Notes under the pieces: generated by a model
Databases searched by the model: none
What the model was told of the DNA's origin: nothing
The model's input: the letters and a program-made list of their open reading frames with translations, nothing else
In this document: positions 26,232-35,372 of the stretch, piece by piece
Layout: every line of letters starts with the position of its first letter
Numbering within the stretch: position 1 is the first letter of the stretch
DNA from: G964020055 sp964020055
Lineage (GTDB): Bacteria > Pseudomonadota > Alphaproteobacteria > WRAU01 > Hepatincolaceae
Direction of reading: 5' to 3'
Length of the DNA: 64,000 bases
Assembly (NCBI GenBank): GCA_964020055.1
Contig: OZ026533.1
Span: 372,001-436,000, forward strand
Made by a program: the position numbers and the translations under genes

Positions 26232-28544
26232 TTGAACTTAAAAAAATTTTATTTATTCTTTTGTATAGTTAATATATTTATTTTTTCTAGCATTTTAAAT
26301 GCAGAAATTGTATCTGAAATAAAAATCAAAGGAAACAAAAGAATATCTACAGAATATATTTTATCTATATTATCATCCAAAAAAGGTGAAGATTTTACTC
26401 AAATCAAATCTTCAGATGATATAAGATCATTATACAACACCGATTTATTTTCTAATGTCAAAATTAATTTCAAAAATAAACTACTTGAAATCAATGTAAC
26501 CGAAAATCCTTTAATTTATGATATTGTATTTGTAGGTAATAATGAGATAAAAAAAGATCTTTTAACTAAAGAAATTTTTTCTAGAAAAAAAACAACTTTT
26601 ACTGAGAATAAAATTAATTCCGACATACAAAAAATTGTAAATATGTATATTCAAAGAGGATATTTAAACTCTAAAGTTTCTTACTCTAAAAAAATAACTA
26701 ATGATAATATGGTTTCGTTAGTAATTAATATTATTGAAGGCAATAAAACAAGCATAGGTTTTATAAAATTTTATGGTAATAAATATTTTTCTAAATCTAT
26801 TTTAGAAAAAATTATATACAGTAAAAAACATAGTTTATATAGTTTTTTGAGTAATTCTGATATTTATGATAAAAATAAGTTACTTTACGATGGAGAGCTT
26901 TTAAGAAAATTTTATTTAGAAAATGGTTTTACTGATTTTACATTAGTTTCATCAAACACTAATTTTTCTCCAATTTATGGAGATTTTAGAATTACTTATA
27001 TTATTAATGAAGGTGAAAGATACAAATTTGGTAAACAAAGTGTATATATCAAAGTTCCAGAAGTTGAGCATTTTGAAAATAAATTAAATGATATAATACA
27101 ACTTAAAAAAGAAAAATGGTTTGCTGCATCTTTTGTAGAAGACCAAACTAATAAAATTAAAAAGTTCATAAGAGAAAAAGGTTTTCAATTTATAGAAATT
27201 TCTCCTGTATATACTTATAATAATATCCTTAAAACAGTAGATATTTCCTTTGTTATCACTAATGCACAAAGAACATTCATTAATAGAATAGATATTTACG
27301 GAAATACAAAAACTCTTGATAAAGTAATCAGACAAGAACTTACACTTAAAGAAGGTGACCCTTTTACAGATGAAGGGCAAGCTGACTCTACTAGACATTT
27401 ATATAGATCAGGATTTTTTTCTTCTGTAAATTTAGAAAAACAGCCTACTAAAAATAAGAATGAAACTAATTTAGCTGTAAATGTTGTTGAGTCTTCTACT
27501 GCAACAATTCAAGCATCTGGAGGTTACAATAACTTAGAAAAATTACAATTAGGGGTTTCATATAATGAACGAAATTTCTTAGGAAGAGGTATACAATCTG
27601 GAATTGATTTGAATTTTTCTCAGTTGAGTAATAACTATAGTTTTTCTGTAGGAGACCCTCATTTTTTAGATTCTAATATTTATGTAGGAGGAAGTATATA
27701 TAGAAAAGAACAAGGTAAGGCCTCTTTATTAGGAAATACACTAAAAATTAACAATGATCTTTTATATAGTAGTAATGAACAAGGTGTAGGTATTAGCTTA
27801 GGATATTACATAACTGACTATTTGAGACATAATATTTCCTATAATTTATTTTCTAGAAAAATATACAATATTAACTCTACAGCAAGCTTAAGTATAAAAG
27901 AATTATCAGGAACTAAGCTTATTTCTTCAATCACAAATACTTTATCATTCGACAATACAGATAACCCTTATTACATAACATCTGGATGGAATATAACACT
28001 AGCTGAAGAGTTAGCAGGTTTTGGTGGTGATATTGCTTATTTAAAAAGTATTTTCAAAGCTATATATTACAAAGAAATATTTACAGATAAATTAGTATTT
28101 TCTGCACTATTTTCTGCAGGAAATATAACTGGTCTGAAAGGGCAAAAACCTTTAATAATTGATAAATTTAAATTAGGAGCTGAAACTTTAAGAGGTTTTT
28201 CACTAGATTTAACAAAAAATGGTTTAGGACCTTTAGATAAAAATACAAAAGATTCTCTAGGTGGAGAAAATATGGTAAGAGCTTCTATTCAATTAGATTA
28301 TCCTATATTAGGTGTGAATGATTTGAGTCTTACTGGTCATATTTTTAATGACTGGGGAACGGTGACAGATTTCCAAAAATATTCAGATAGAATAGATACA
28401 GGGAAAATAAGATCTTCTATTGGTTTTGGAGTAACTTGGAGATCTCCTATTGGAGTACTTTCAGTTGATTTTGGTTTTCCTATAATAAAATCTAAAGATG
28501 ATGAAAAACAAGTATTTTTATTTAGTATCGGGGCTAGATTCTAA
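26232..28544 (+). CDS. bamA: Outer-membrane protein assembly factor BamA
   Basis: 770 residues from a TTG start with a weak GGATAA site. Signal peptide 1-24 (cleavage after LNA), five POTRA repeats to about residue 420 (EIKIKGNKRIS opening the first, RIDIYGNTKT the last) and a C-terminal 16-strand barrel ending in the aromatic signature SIGARF. The loop motif VRGF-like LRGFS is present. Essential insertase for outer-membrane barrels such as the receptor at position 1. Terminated at 28543-28571. Confidence 0.95.
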   Translation: MNLKKFYLFFCIVNIFIFSSILNAEIVSEIKIKGNKRISTEYILSILSSKKGEDFTQIKSSDDIRSLYNTDLFSNVKINFKNKLLEINVTENPLIYDIVFVGNNEIKKDLLTKEIFSRKKTTFTENKINSDIQKIVNMYIQRGYLNSKVSYSKKITNDNMVSLVINIIEGNKTSIGFIKFYGNKYFSKSILEKIIYSKKHSLYSFLSNSDIYDKNKLLYDGELLRKFYLENGFTDFTLVSSNTNFSPIYGDFRITYIINEGERYKFGKQSVYIKVPEVEHFENKLNDIIQLKKEKWFAASFVEDQTNKIKKFIREKGFQFIEISPVYTYNNILKTVDISFVITNAQRTFINRIDIYGNTKTLDKVIRQELTLKEGDPFTDEGQADSTRHLYRSGFFSSVNLEKQPTKNKNETNLAVNVVESSTATIQASGGYNNLEKLQLGVSYNERNFLGRGIQSGIDLNFSQLSNNYSFSVGDPHFLDSNIYVGGSIYRKEQGKASLLGNTLKINNDLLYSSNEQGVGISLGYYITDYLRHNISYNLFSRKIYNINSTASLSIKELSGTKLISSITNTLSFDNTDNPYYITSGWNITLAEELAGFGGDIAYLKSIFKAIYYKEIFTDKLVFSALFSAGNITGLKGQKPLIIDKFKLGAETLRGFSLDLTKNGLGPLDKNTKDSLGGENMVRASIQLDYPILGVNDLSLTGHIFNDWGTVTDFQKYSDRIDTGKIRSSIGFGVTWRSPIGVLSVDFGFPIIKSKDDEKQVFLFSIGARF

Positions 28545-28571
28545 AAAGAGAGATCCTTTATCTCTCTTTTT
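28543..28571 (+). terminator. Intrinsic terminator of the dxr-rseP-bamA operon
   Basis: Perfect 12-bp stem AAAAAGAGAGAT / ATCTCTCTTTTT with a 5-base loop, starting inside the bamA stop codon and ending in a T run. Confidence 0.9.
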
Positions 28572-29429
28572 AAGTAATGTAAATCGTAGTGACATTTACA
28601 ACTATAATATACTTCAATTATCTATATAAGATAAATCAATAACAACAAAGTATAAATTGATATTCATTTTTCAAAAATTATAAAAAACTTTTTTGAGCAT
28701 TAAACAGAAAAATTTTCTTATATATTTAAATTATTTGAATTTATGTTTGATCAAAAAGGTAATAAAGTCAACGTCCATATTTGATTTTTAGGTTTACTAG
28801 TGTTATACATCCATTGTAGATAAATTATATTCCAAAATTTTTCAATTTTTATATCATTTAAAAGTTCAGAAATAAGTTCAAATGTCACTTTATATTTTAA
28901 AGGATATTTATAGATAATACTATGTTTAGCAAAAACAAATAATAATAAAATATTATTTTTATCACATATATTTATGTAACATAAGTATAGTGTTTATTAA
29001 GCATGCTTTAATATAGACCAATTACTAAAACAAACTTCTTTAAAGAAGTCTTCATTTTTTTAAAATATATCATGCTTAGATTAGACGTACTATTCAATAG
29101 TGATCATGAATAAAATATGTTTCAACTCTTTCTATAGATACAACAGTAAATAATAAGCCATTAGACTACCAAAGAAAGATAGAAGAGGTAACATATGGAT
29201 ATTATGAGAATTAAGTTGGCAACTATTTGATATATTTGAGGATAAATCAGTATGAAATTGCATATTATTATCAAATCCATGTAATAATACTTAAATATTA
29301 TGAGTATTTAAAAATGTTTTAAATGTTCTTTTATATTCTGATTGCATATATCTGCAATCAGAAGAATATTTGGAGAATTTGTAGATATTTAGTTAACGTT
29401 AATTATTCGTTGATTTCTTACTTTGTTGA
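28545..29429. other. 885-base region without an intact gene
   Basis: Between bamA and the ankyrin gene there is no intact gene on either strand. It contains the bamA terminator and, on the minus strand, stretches of protein-like sequence broken by stops and frameshifts (see pseudogene at 28751-29390). There are also short hairpins (TTCTGATTGCA / TGCAATCAGAA at 29336-29363). In related genomes lpxD-fabZ-lpxA-lpxI would lie here before lpxB; none is recognisable. Confidence 0.6.
28751..29390 (-). pseudogene. Eroded gene of unknown family
   Basis: Minus-strand translation gives a chain of fragments in changing frames. First, ending near 29305, a fragment containing NILLIADICNQNIKEHL. Next a fragment around 29140-29280 with VLLHGFDNN and LPLLSFFGSLMAYY. 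Last, an 80-residue open stretch from 28993 to a TGA at 28751 containing ILLLFVFAKHSIIYKYPLK and ending WTLTLLPF. Composition and the continuation of sense from one fragment to the next suggest one former protein of about 200 residues. I do not recognise the family. It could also be chance in AT-rich DNA. Confidence 0.35.
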
Positions 29430-30257
29430 TTACTTTAATAATTTAGCAAGTTTTTTATTATCTCTTAGATATTGATTTGTCAGTAAGTTATCATAAGCAG
29501 TTACACCATTTGTATCTTTAATGTATTTATTAGCTTTGTTTTTTAATAATAATGAGATTATTTCAGGATTTTTGGTCATTTTAGCTGCTAACATTAGTGG
29601 GGTTACTCTATTTCCATCCATATAGTTAACATCTGCTCCAGATTTTATTAATGCTTCTATTATTTTCATATTATTTGTTGTACTAACTGCAAGCATTAAT
29701 GTTGATATGCCAGATTTAGTCTTACTATTTACATTTATACCTGCCTTTAATAAATTATCAATATATGCTTGAGAGTTTGTACCATTTGATAATATGCTAT
29801 ACATAGAAGCATTATAACCATTTATATCTACATCATTAATACGTGTTCCATAAGATTTTAAAACATTTATTACTTCAGGTTTAACATCAGAAATTGCTGC
29901 TATTATAAATGCGTTTCTACCTGTTTCATCTTTTGCATTAGGTTCTGCTCCCATATCTAAAGCTGAAATAATATCTGATATTTTACCGATAGCAACTTTA
30001 TTTAAAAATTCTTTGTTACTAATTTTCGTACTAACAACTACATCATTTGTTATTTTTCCCAGTGATGTATTGTTTTGATTAGTGAAAATATACATTAAAA
30101 ACGTAATTATTATTATTATGCAAAAAGCTATTAAAATTTTTAAAACAAGTATGTGTGCTCTTTCTTCTTCTTTAGTTAATTGCTTTTCCTCTAAAGTAGG
30201 AACTTCTACAACTGTTAAAAAGTAAGCTTTTATTTTTGATAATAATTTAGTTAACAT
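29430..30257 (-). CDS. Membrane-anchored ankyrin-repeat protein
   Basis: 275 residues. A Lys/Glu-rich N-terminus (1-33), one transmembrane helix (about 34-58), then about five ankyrin repeats from residue 95 to the end (for example GAEPNAKDETGRNAFIIAA; GADVNYMDGNRVTPLMLAAK). The positive-inside rule places the repeats in the periplasm, where they would mediate protein binding rather than act as a secreted effector. Ankyrin proteins are common in host-associated alphaproteobacteria. Partner unknown. Confidence 0.85.
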   Translation of the reverse strand: MLTKLLSKIKAYFLTVVEVPTLEEKQLTKEEERAHILVLKILIAFCIIIIITFLMYIFTNQNNTSLGKITNDVVVSTKISNKEFLNKVAIGKISDIISALDMGAEPNAKDETGRNAFIIAAISDVKPEVINVLKSYGTRINDVDINGYNASMYSILSNGTNSQAYIDNLLKAGINVNSKTKSGISTLMLAVSTTNNMKIIEALIKSGADVNYMDGNRVTPLMLAAKMTKNPEIISLLLKNKANKYIKDTNGVTAYDNLLTNQYLRDNKKLAKLLK

Positions 30258-30280
30258 TTATTAAGCACTCTTGTTGTATT

Positions 30281-30661
30281 TTATTCTTGTATTAATTCTA
30301 TTTTATATCCATCTGGATCTTCTATAAATGCTATAGTACTACCACCAAATTTCATAGGACCAGGTTCTCTAGTTACCTTTACTCCATCTTTTTTTAACTT
30401 ATCGCATAATTCATAAATATCTTTAACACCTAATGCTATATGCCCAAATGCATCTCCAGATTTATAACTATCAATATCCCAATTATAAGTTAGTTCTATT
30501 TGAGGGTGACTTTCTATAGGACCATAACCTAAAAATACTAAAGTAAATTTTCCATTTTCATAATCAGTATGTTTATTTATAAACATACCTAACTTATCCT
30601 TATAAAATTCTATAGACTTTTCAAGATTAGTAACTCGAAGCATAGTATGTATTATTTTCAT
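30281..30661 (-). CDS. gloA: Lactoylglutathione lyase (glyoxalase I)
   Basis: 126 residues, a single glyoxalase module pair. Metal ligands His5 (MKIIHTMLRV), Glu in HPQIELTYN, His in GHIALGV, and Glu in YKIELIQE; also the FYKDKLGM signature. It detoxifies methylglyoxal as the glutathione adduct. It is 23 bases from the ankyrin gene's start and 27 bases downstream of lpxB, so lpxB-gloA-ankyrin may be one transcript. Confidence 0.93.
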   Translation of the reverse strand: MKIIHTMLRVTNLEKSIEFYKDKLGMFINKHTDYENGKFTLVFLGYGPIESHPQIELTYNWDIDSYKSGDAFGHIALGVKDIYELCDKLKKDGVKVTREPGPMKFGGSTIAFIEDPDGYKIELIQE

Positions 30662-30688
30662 ATTAACCTATTGTATTAATTAAAATAG

Positions 30689-31852
30689 TTATTTATTGTT
30701 ATAAATATTTATAACTGTTTGTGCTGCTTTGATATCTGGAAAAAAAGACTTATAACCCAAACTTTTTAGAATAGAAGCTATCATTTTTTTATTTTCCAAA
30801 GAATAATAATTTTCTTTATTATTCAAAGCATATAAAACTTCATTTGTTATGTTTTTATAGTTGCAATCGTACTGAATATATTCTCTAATAATTTCTTTAT
30901 TAGATATGATATTAAGCATACTAATATATTTGGTATGAAGCAACATTTTTGCTATTAAATAGGTTAAAATATTAACCTTATAGGTAACAATAATTGGTAA
31001 ATTGTTTACTAACAATAACTCTAAAGATGTCGTCCCAGAGGCTATAATTGCGACTTTTACAGCTTTATATGCATCATATTTATCTTCTATATTATCTAAT
31101 ATCAACCAATTAAGGTTATTATCTTTTATAAATTTCTCTAAATAACTTTTCAAATGGGGGACAGTTGGTAAAATTATTTTTAGATCAAATACAGATTGGT
31201 TTAAATTTTTTATTGTCTTTAAATATATTGGTAATAACTTAGTAACTTCAGATTTTCTACTACCTGGCATTAATAAAATATTGTTGGTATTCCTATAAGT
31301 TGGATATTTATTATAAAAGTTTTCTTTATTACCTGAATCTGCATTTGATGTACTTATTGGATGACCTACACATATGGTTTTTAGGCCTACTTTTGTAAAA
31401 TAGGGTATTTCAAACTCAAATAAGCATAATAAGGCATCATAAAGTTTAGACAGTTCCAGAGCTCTTTTAGGTTTCCAAATCCAAACAGTGGGAGCTACAT
31501 AATGTATAAATTTTGTATTTTTAAATTCATCTAATGCGCGTAATTGTTTGACAACTCTTTTATTAAAACCTAAAGAATCTATTGTTATTATCAAATCGGG
31601 CTTATATTTTTTGATATCTTCAATTGTTTTATTTATTAATTTTTTTATTTGGAATATTTTAAATAATACTTCTACAAACCCAAAAACAGATATTTCGGAG
31701 ATTGAAAATAAAGATTTTAATCCTTCTTTTTCCATTAACTGACCACCAATACCTTTTACTTCCAAATTGGGAACTAATTTATAAAGCTGTTTTAATAAAC
31801 CTGCTCCTATCAAATCACCAGAAGCTTCACCTGCAATAATATACAATTTCAA
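30689..31852 (-). CDS. lpxB: Lipid-A-disaccharide synthase
   Basis: 387 residues. N-terminal AGEASGDLIGA and VKGIGGQLM, central PTVWIWKPKRA, LPGSRKSEV and the nucleotide-sugar region IASGTTSLELLL, all typical of LpxB. It joins UDP-diacylglucosamine and lipid X to form the lipid A disaccharide, so this organism likely makes lipopolysaccharide even though lpxD/lpxA are not beside bamA. Transcribed with gloA downstream and ispF upstream (31 bases). Confidence 0.94.
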   Translation of the reverse strand: MKLYIIAGEASGDLIGAGLLKQLYKLVPNLEVKGIGGQLMEKEGLKSLFSISEISVFGFVEVLFKIFQIKKLINKTIEDIKKYKPDLIITIDSLGFNKRVVKQLRALDEFKNTKFIHYVAPTVWIWKPKRALELSKLYDALLCLFEFEIPYFTKVGLKTICVGHPISTSNADSGNKENFYNKYPTYRNTNNILLMPGSRKSEVTKLLPIYLKTIKNLNQSVFDLKIILPTVPHLKSYLEKFIKDNNLNWLILDNIEDKYDAYKAVKVAIIASGTTSLELLLVNNLPIIVTYKVNILTYLIAKMLLHTKYISMLNIISNKEIIREYIQYDCNYKNITNEVLYALNNKENYYSLENKKMIASILKSLGYKSFFPDIKAAQTVINIYNNK

Positions 31853-31883
31853 ATTTTTTCACCTTAATAAATTCATAGTAATT

Positions 31884-32375
31884 TTATAAATATATACAAA
31901 CACCAGCTGTTGCTAAAATACCTTCTTTTCTACCTATAAATCCTAATTTTTCTGTAGTTGTAGCTTTTATGTTAATTCTATCTTCGTTTATTTCTAATTG
32001 AGATGCTAAAAAAGCTTTCATTTTATGTTTATAATTTTTGATTATTGGCTCTTCTGCAAGTATTGTTATATCTATATTATTAATTTTTCCATTTTTTTCA
32101 TTAAGCTTATCATATGCGTGCTCCAAAAATGTTACTGACGATTCACCTTTCCATTTCTGTTCACTAGGAGGAAAGTGTTCTCCTATATCTCCTAATCCTA
32201 AAGATCCATAAATAGCATCACATAGAGCATGAAGTACAACATCTGCATCTGAGTGACCTTTCATACCTCTAAAATATGGTATTTTTACACCACATAAAAA
32301 TAAATCTTTATTATCACTATGACTATTGGAAAATTCATGTATATCAATTCCAAACCCTATTCTAATATCAGGCAC
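31884..32375 (-). CDS. ispF: 2-C-methyl-D-erythritol 2,4-cyclodiphosphate synthase
   Basis: 163 residues. Metal ligands in GIDIHEF (DxH) and the GHSDADVVLHALCDA signature, FPPSEQKWKG, and the C-terminal ATTTEKLGFIGRKEGI. Catalyses the cyclisation step in the non-mevalonate pathway. In many alphaproteobacteria IspF is fused to IspD; here it is a stand-alone protein. It is divergent from dusB, which is the usual alphaproteobacterial neighbour. Confidence 0.95.
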   Translation of the reverse strand: MPDIRIGFGIDIHEFSNSHSDNKDLFLCGVKIPYFRGMKGHSDADVVLHALCDAIYGSLGLGDIGEHFPPSEQKWKGESSVTFLEHAYDKLNEKNGKINNIDITILAEEPIIKNYKHKMKAFLASQLEINEDRINIKATTTEKLGFIGRKEGILATAGVCIYL

Positions 32376-32524
32376 AATATTTCCTCTTGTTATTTATTAG
32401 TTTTATTCTCAAAATTAAATGTTACATTTAAGGGTTATTTATACCAAAATACTTAATATTTCGATATATTTTACTTTAATTATACATTAAATAATAAACT
32501 CATTTAAGGAATACAATAAAAAAT

Positions 32525-33529
32525 ATGCTTAAAGCAATCAAATTAGGAAATTTAGAGATAGAAACTCCAATTTTATTAGCGCCAATGGCAGGTGTAACGG
32601 ATTTACCCTACAGAAATATGGTAAAATCATTTGGCGTTAATTTTATGTACTCTGAGATGATAGCATCTGCTGCAATATCAAGATTAGCAGAAAAGAGCAT
32701 AAAAATGTCTGACATTGAAGGAGATAACACAACAGCTGTACAATTAGCAGGATCTGATATTCCAACATTACTTGAAGCTATAACAATAGCACAAGATAAA
32801 GGGGCACAAATAATTGATTTAAATATGGGGTGTCCTGTTAAAAAAGTTGTAAAAGGAATTGCTGGATCTGCTTTAATGAAAGATGAATGTTTAGTTGCTA
32901 AAATTCTTGAATCTCTTGTGAAAAATACTGCTATACCTATAACTTTAAAAATGAGATTGGGTTGGGATAATGATAGTATAAATGCAGATAAAATTGCATA
33001 TATTGCCCAAGAATCAGGAATATCATTAATTACTGTACATGGTAGAACTAGACAACAGTTTTATAATGGAAATGCAGATTGGCAAGCAATTTCTAAAGTT
33101 AAAAATGCTGTTAAAATTCCAGTAATTGCAAATGGTGATATAAAAACTATTGAAGATGCAAAACTTGCCTTAACTTTATCTAAAGCAGATGGAATAATGA
33201 TTGGAAGAGCTACTTATGGAAAACCTTGGCTAATACAACAATTCACAAATTATTTTGTAAATGGTCATATAACAGAAGAACCGTCACATGAAGATAAATT
33301 AAAGATCACTTTAAAACATTACGATATGATTTTAGAATATTATGGTGAAAAAACAGGTTTGAAAATTGCAAGAAAACATTTAAGTTGGTATACCAAAGGA
33401 TTAAGAAATTCTGCTTCTATGCGTGCTAAGCTAAATATTTCAGAAAATATCAATGAAGTAAAAGATTTAGTTTATAAGTGTTTTTTGACTTCTCAAGAAC
33501 ATGATGAAAATCGGCTTATTCATATATAA
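32525..33529 (+). CDS. dusB: tRNA-dihydrouridine synthase B
   Basis: 334 residues. FMN-binding LAPMAGVTDLPYR, catalytic Cys in NMGCPVKKVVKG, LKMRLGW, VHGRTRQQFYNG, and a C-terminal helical tRNA-binding domain. It reduces uridine in the D-loop of tRNA. In Alphaproteobacteria dusB (nifR3) opens the run dusB-ntrB-ntrC-ntrY-ntrX-trkA-hfq-hflX; here the four ntr genes are missing and trkA follows directly. Confidence 0.94.
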   Translation: MLKAIKLGNLEIETPILLAPMAGVTDLPYRNMVKSFGVNFMYSEMIASAAISRLAEKSIKMSDIEGDNTTAVQLAGSDIPTLLEAITIAQDKGAQIIDLNMGCPVKKVVKGIAGSALMKDECLVAKILESLVKNTAIPITLKMRLGWDNDSINADKIAYIAQESGISLITVHGRTRQQFYNGNADWQAISKVKNAVKIPVIANGDIKTIEDAKLALTLSKADGIMIGRATYGKPWLIQQFTNYFVNGHITEEPSHEDKLKITLKHYDMILEYYGEKTGLKIARKHLSWYTKGLRNSASMRAKLNISENINEVKDLVYKCFLTSQEHDENRLIHI

Positions 33530-33613
33530 TATCTTTAGATTATCGATATTTATTGTTAAATTAAAATATATTATAGTTTATACTTTATAAATAATAAATC
33601 TCAGGAAAAATAT

Positions 33614-35035
33614 ATGAAAATTTTGATAGTTGGAGCAACAGATATTGGAACTTTGATTGCTAAATATTTATATAATGAAGATTTTGATATAACAATTTTA
33701 GATCCTAATATGGATGCTATAAAAGAAATCACTGATACTTATTCTGTAGCTGGTGTTGTAGGTAAACATTTATCTTTACAAGCATTAGAAGATGCAGGAA
33801 TATCAGAAACAGATATAATTATTGCAACAACTAATTCAGATTCCGATAATTTACTTGTATGTTGTGTTTCAAGCTTACTTGATGTTCAAACAAAAATTGC
33901 ATATTTAAAAGATAAAGAATATTTGGATAATAAATGGCAAACATTATTCAGAGGAGAAACTATACCTGTTAATAGTATAATTTCTCCTTTGAGAGATATA
34001 TTAAAAATTATAAAAGATTCTATAGCTCTTTCTTATTTAGAAATTTCTAATATAATTTCTTTTTCAGATGATGTTCCAACTAAAGTATTTTCAATTATAT
34101 GTGATTCAACCTCAGAGGTTTTAAATAAAACAGTTTCAGCTATATCGTCTATGTTATCAGCCTCTCATTTACGTTGCAAAATTATTGGAATTGAAAGGGA
34201 TAATAAATATTTAATTCCCTTACCAACAGATACTATAAAAATTCACGACAAAGTATATGTTGCAACACATTTTGACGATATCATAGATGTTCATTCCTTA
34301 TTTAAAAAATCTGAAGGTTTAGAAAGTAAAGTATTGGATTCACAATCTCCTAACATAATAATTGCAGGAGATAATCCTTTAATAAAAATGTTTGCCAAAG
34401 AACTTTCTAAAATATATAAGAAAATAAAAATCGTTAGTAATCTTTCTACTAACGAAAATTATTTATTATCAACAGAATTAAGTAAAAATACCAATATTAC
34501 TATCCTTGAAGACGATATAAAAAATGTTATTTTGTCTAATAATTCTATGAAAAATTATGACGATATTGTAATATTAATAAACGAAGAAGATGAAAAAACA
34601 TTAATAAATTCTTTAGTTTTAAAAGAGCATAATATAAGAAATATTTTTTGTTTTTTAAATTCCAAAAAATATGAAAATATATTAATCTACAATCATATAA
34701 AACATCTTTTAATAGCAGAATATTTCGTTATGCCTCCTGTATTATTAAATATAAGAAGAGGAATTATTTCAAACGCTTACGCTTTAGACGGTGAAACAGA
34801 AATAATCGAATTCATTGTAACTTCAAATAGCAAAGCATCAGGTAAAAAAATATCTGAAATTGAAATACAAAGAGGTATAATCATTGCAGGAATTTTAGAT
34901 AAAAATCAAGACATGATAATTTTAAATCAAGATATAAGATTAGAAACTGATTATACTGTTATAGTAGTCTTTTCTAGAAGATATATCAATGAAGTTGAAA
35001 ATATTTTTTCTTATTTCATAGAAAAGAATATATAA
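33614..35035 (+). CDS. trkA: Trk potassium-uptake regulatory subunit TrkA
   Basis: 473 residues with two tandem RCK units. Each has an N-terminal Rossmann NAD(H)-binding half (MKILIVGATDIGTLIAKYL at the start; IIAGDNPLIKMFAKEL near 245) and a C-terminal TrkA_C half (SGKKISEIEIQRG at the end). The peripheral gating subunit of the TrkH/G potassium channel; no trkH is in the window. The first glycine motif is GATDIG, not the usual GAGxVG. It is followed by hfq after 39 bases. Confidence 0.9.
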   Translation: MKILIVGATDIGTLIAKYLYNEDFDITILDPNMDAIKEITDTYSVAGVVGKHLSLQALEDAGISETDIIIATTNSDSDNLLVCCVSSLLDVQTKIAYLKDKEYLDNKWQTLFRGETIPVNSIISPLRDILKIIKDSIALSYLEISNIISFSDDVPTKVFSIICDSTSEVLNKTVSAISSMLSASHLRCKIIGIERDNKYLIPLPTDTIKIHDKVYVATHFDDIIDVHSLFKKSEGLESKVLDSQSPNIIIAGDNPLIKMFAKELSKIYKKIKIVSNLSTNENYLLSTELSKNTNITILEDDIKNVILSNNSMKNYDDIVILINEEDEKTLINSLVLKEHNIRNIFCFLNSKKYENILIYNHIKHLLIAEYFVMPPVLLNIRRGIISNAYALDGETEIIEFIVTSNSKASGKKISEIEIQRGIIIAGILDKNQDMIILNQDIRLETDYTVIVVFSRRYINEVENIFSYFIEKNI

Positions 35036-35074
35036 TATAAAGCTGTTACAATAAAAAGGATATAATAGAACCCC

Positions 35075-35338
35075 ATGAAAAATAACTGTCAAGAAGCATT
35101 CTTGAATGTATTAAGAAAAACAAAAAAATCTGTAACTGTATACTTATACAGTGGTATCAAATTAAATGGTAAAATAGTTGGTTTCGATAACTTTGCTCTT
35201 TTATTACAAAGAGAGTCACAAATTCAGTTAATTTATAAACATTCAATTTCTACTATCTTACCTTCGGAAACATTTAAAATTTCACAATTATTTTCAGACG
35301 ACCAAGAAGAAATTTCTGACGATGAAAATATGGAATAA
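35075..35338 (+). CDS. hfq: RNA chaperone Hfq
   Basis: 87 residues. The Sm1 region (VYLYSGIKLNGKIVGFDNF) and the Sm2 motif YKHSISTI, where YKHAI is the rule and Ser replaces Ala. The C-terminal tail is short and strongly acidic (DDQEEISDDENME). Forms a hexamer that pairs small RNAs with messages. 34 bases before hflX, the ancestral arrangement. Confidence 0.95.
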   Translation: MKNNCQEAFLNVLRKTKKSVTVYLYSGIKLNGKIVGFDNFALLLQRESQIQLIYKHSISTILPSETFKISQLFSDDQEEISDDENME

Positions 35339-35372
35339 TTAGACAATTCTTTCGTATTGAAATTATAGTATA

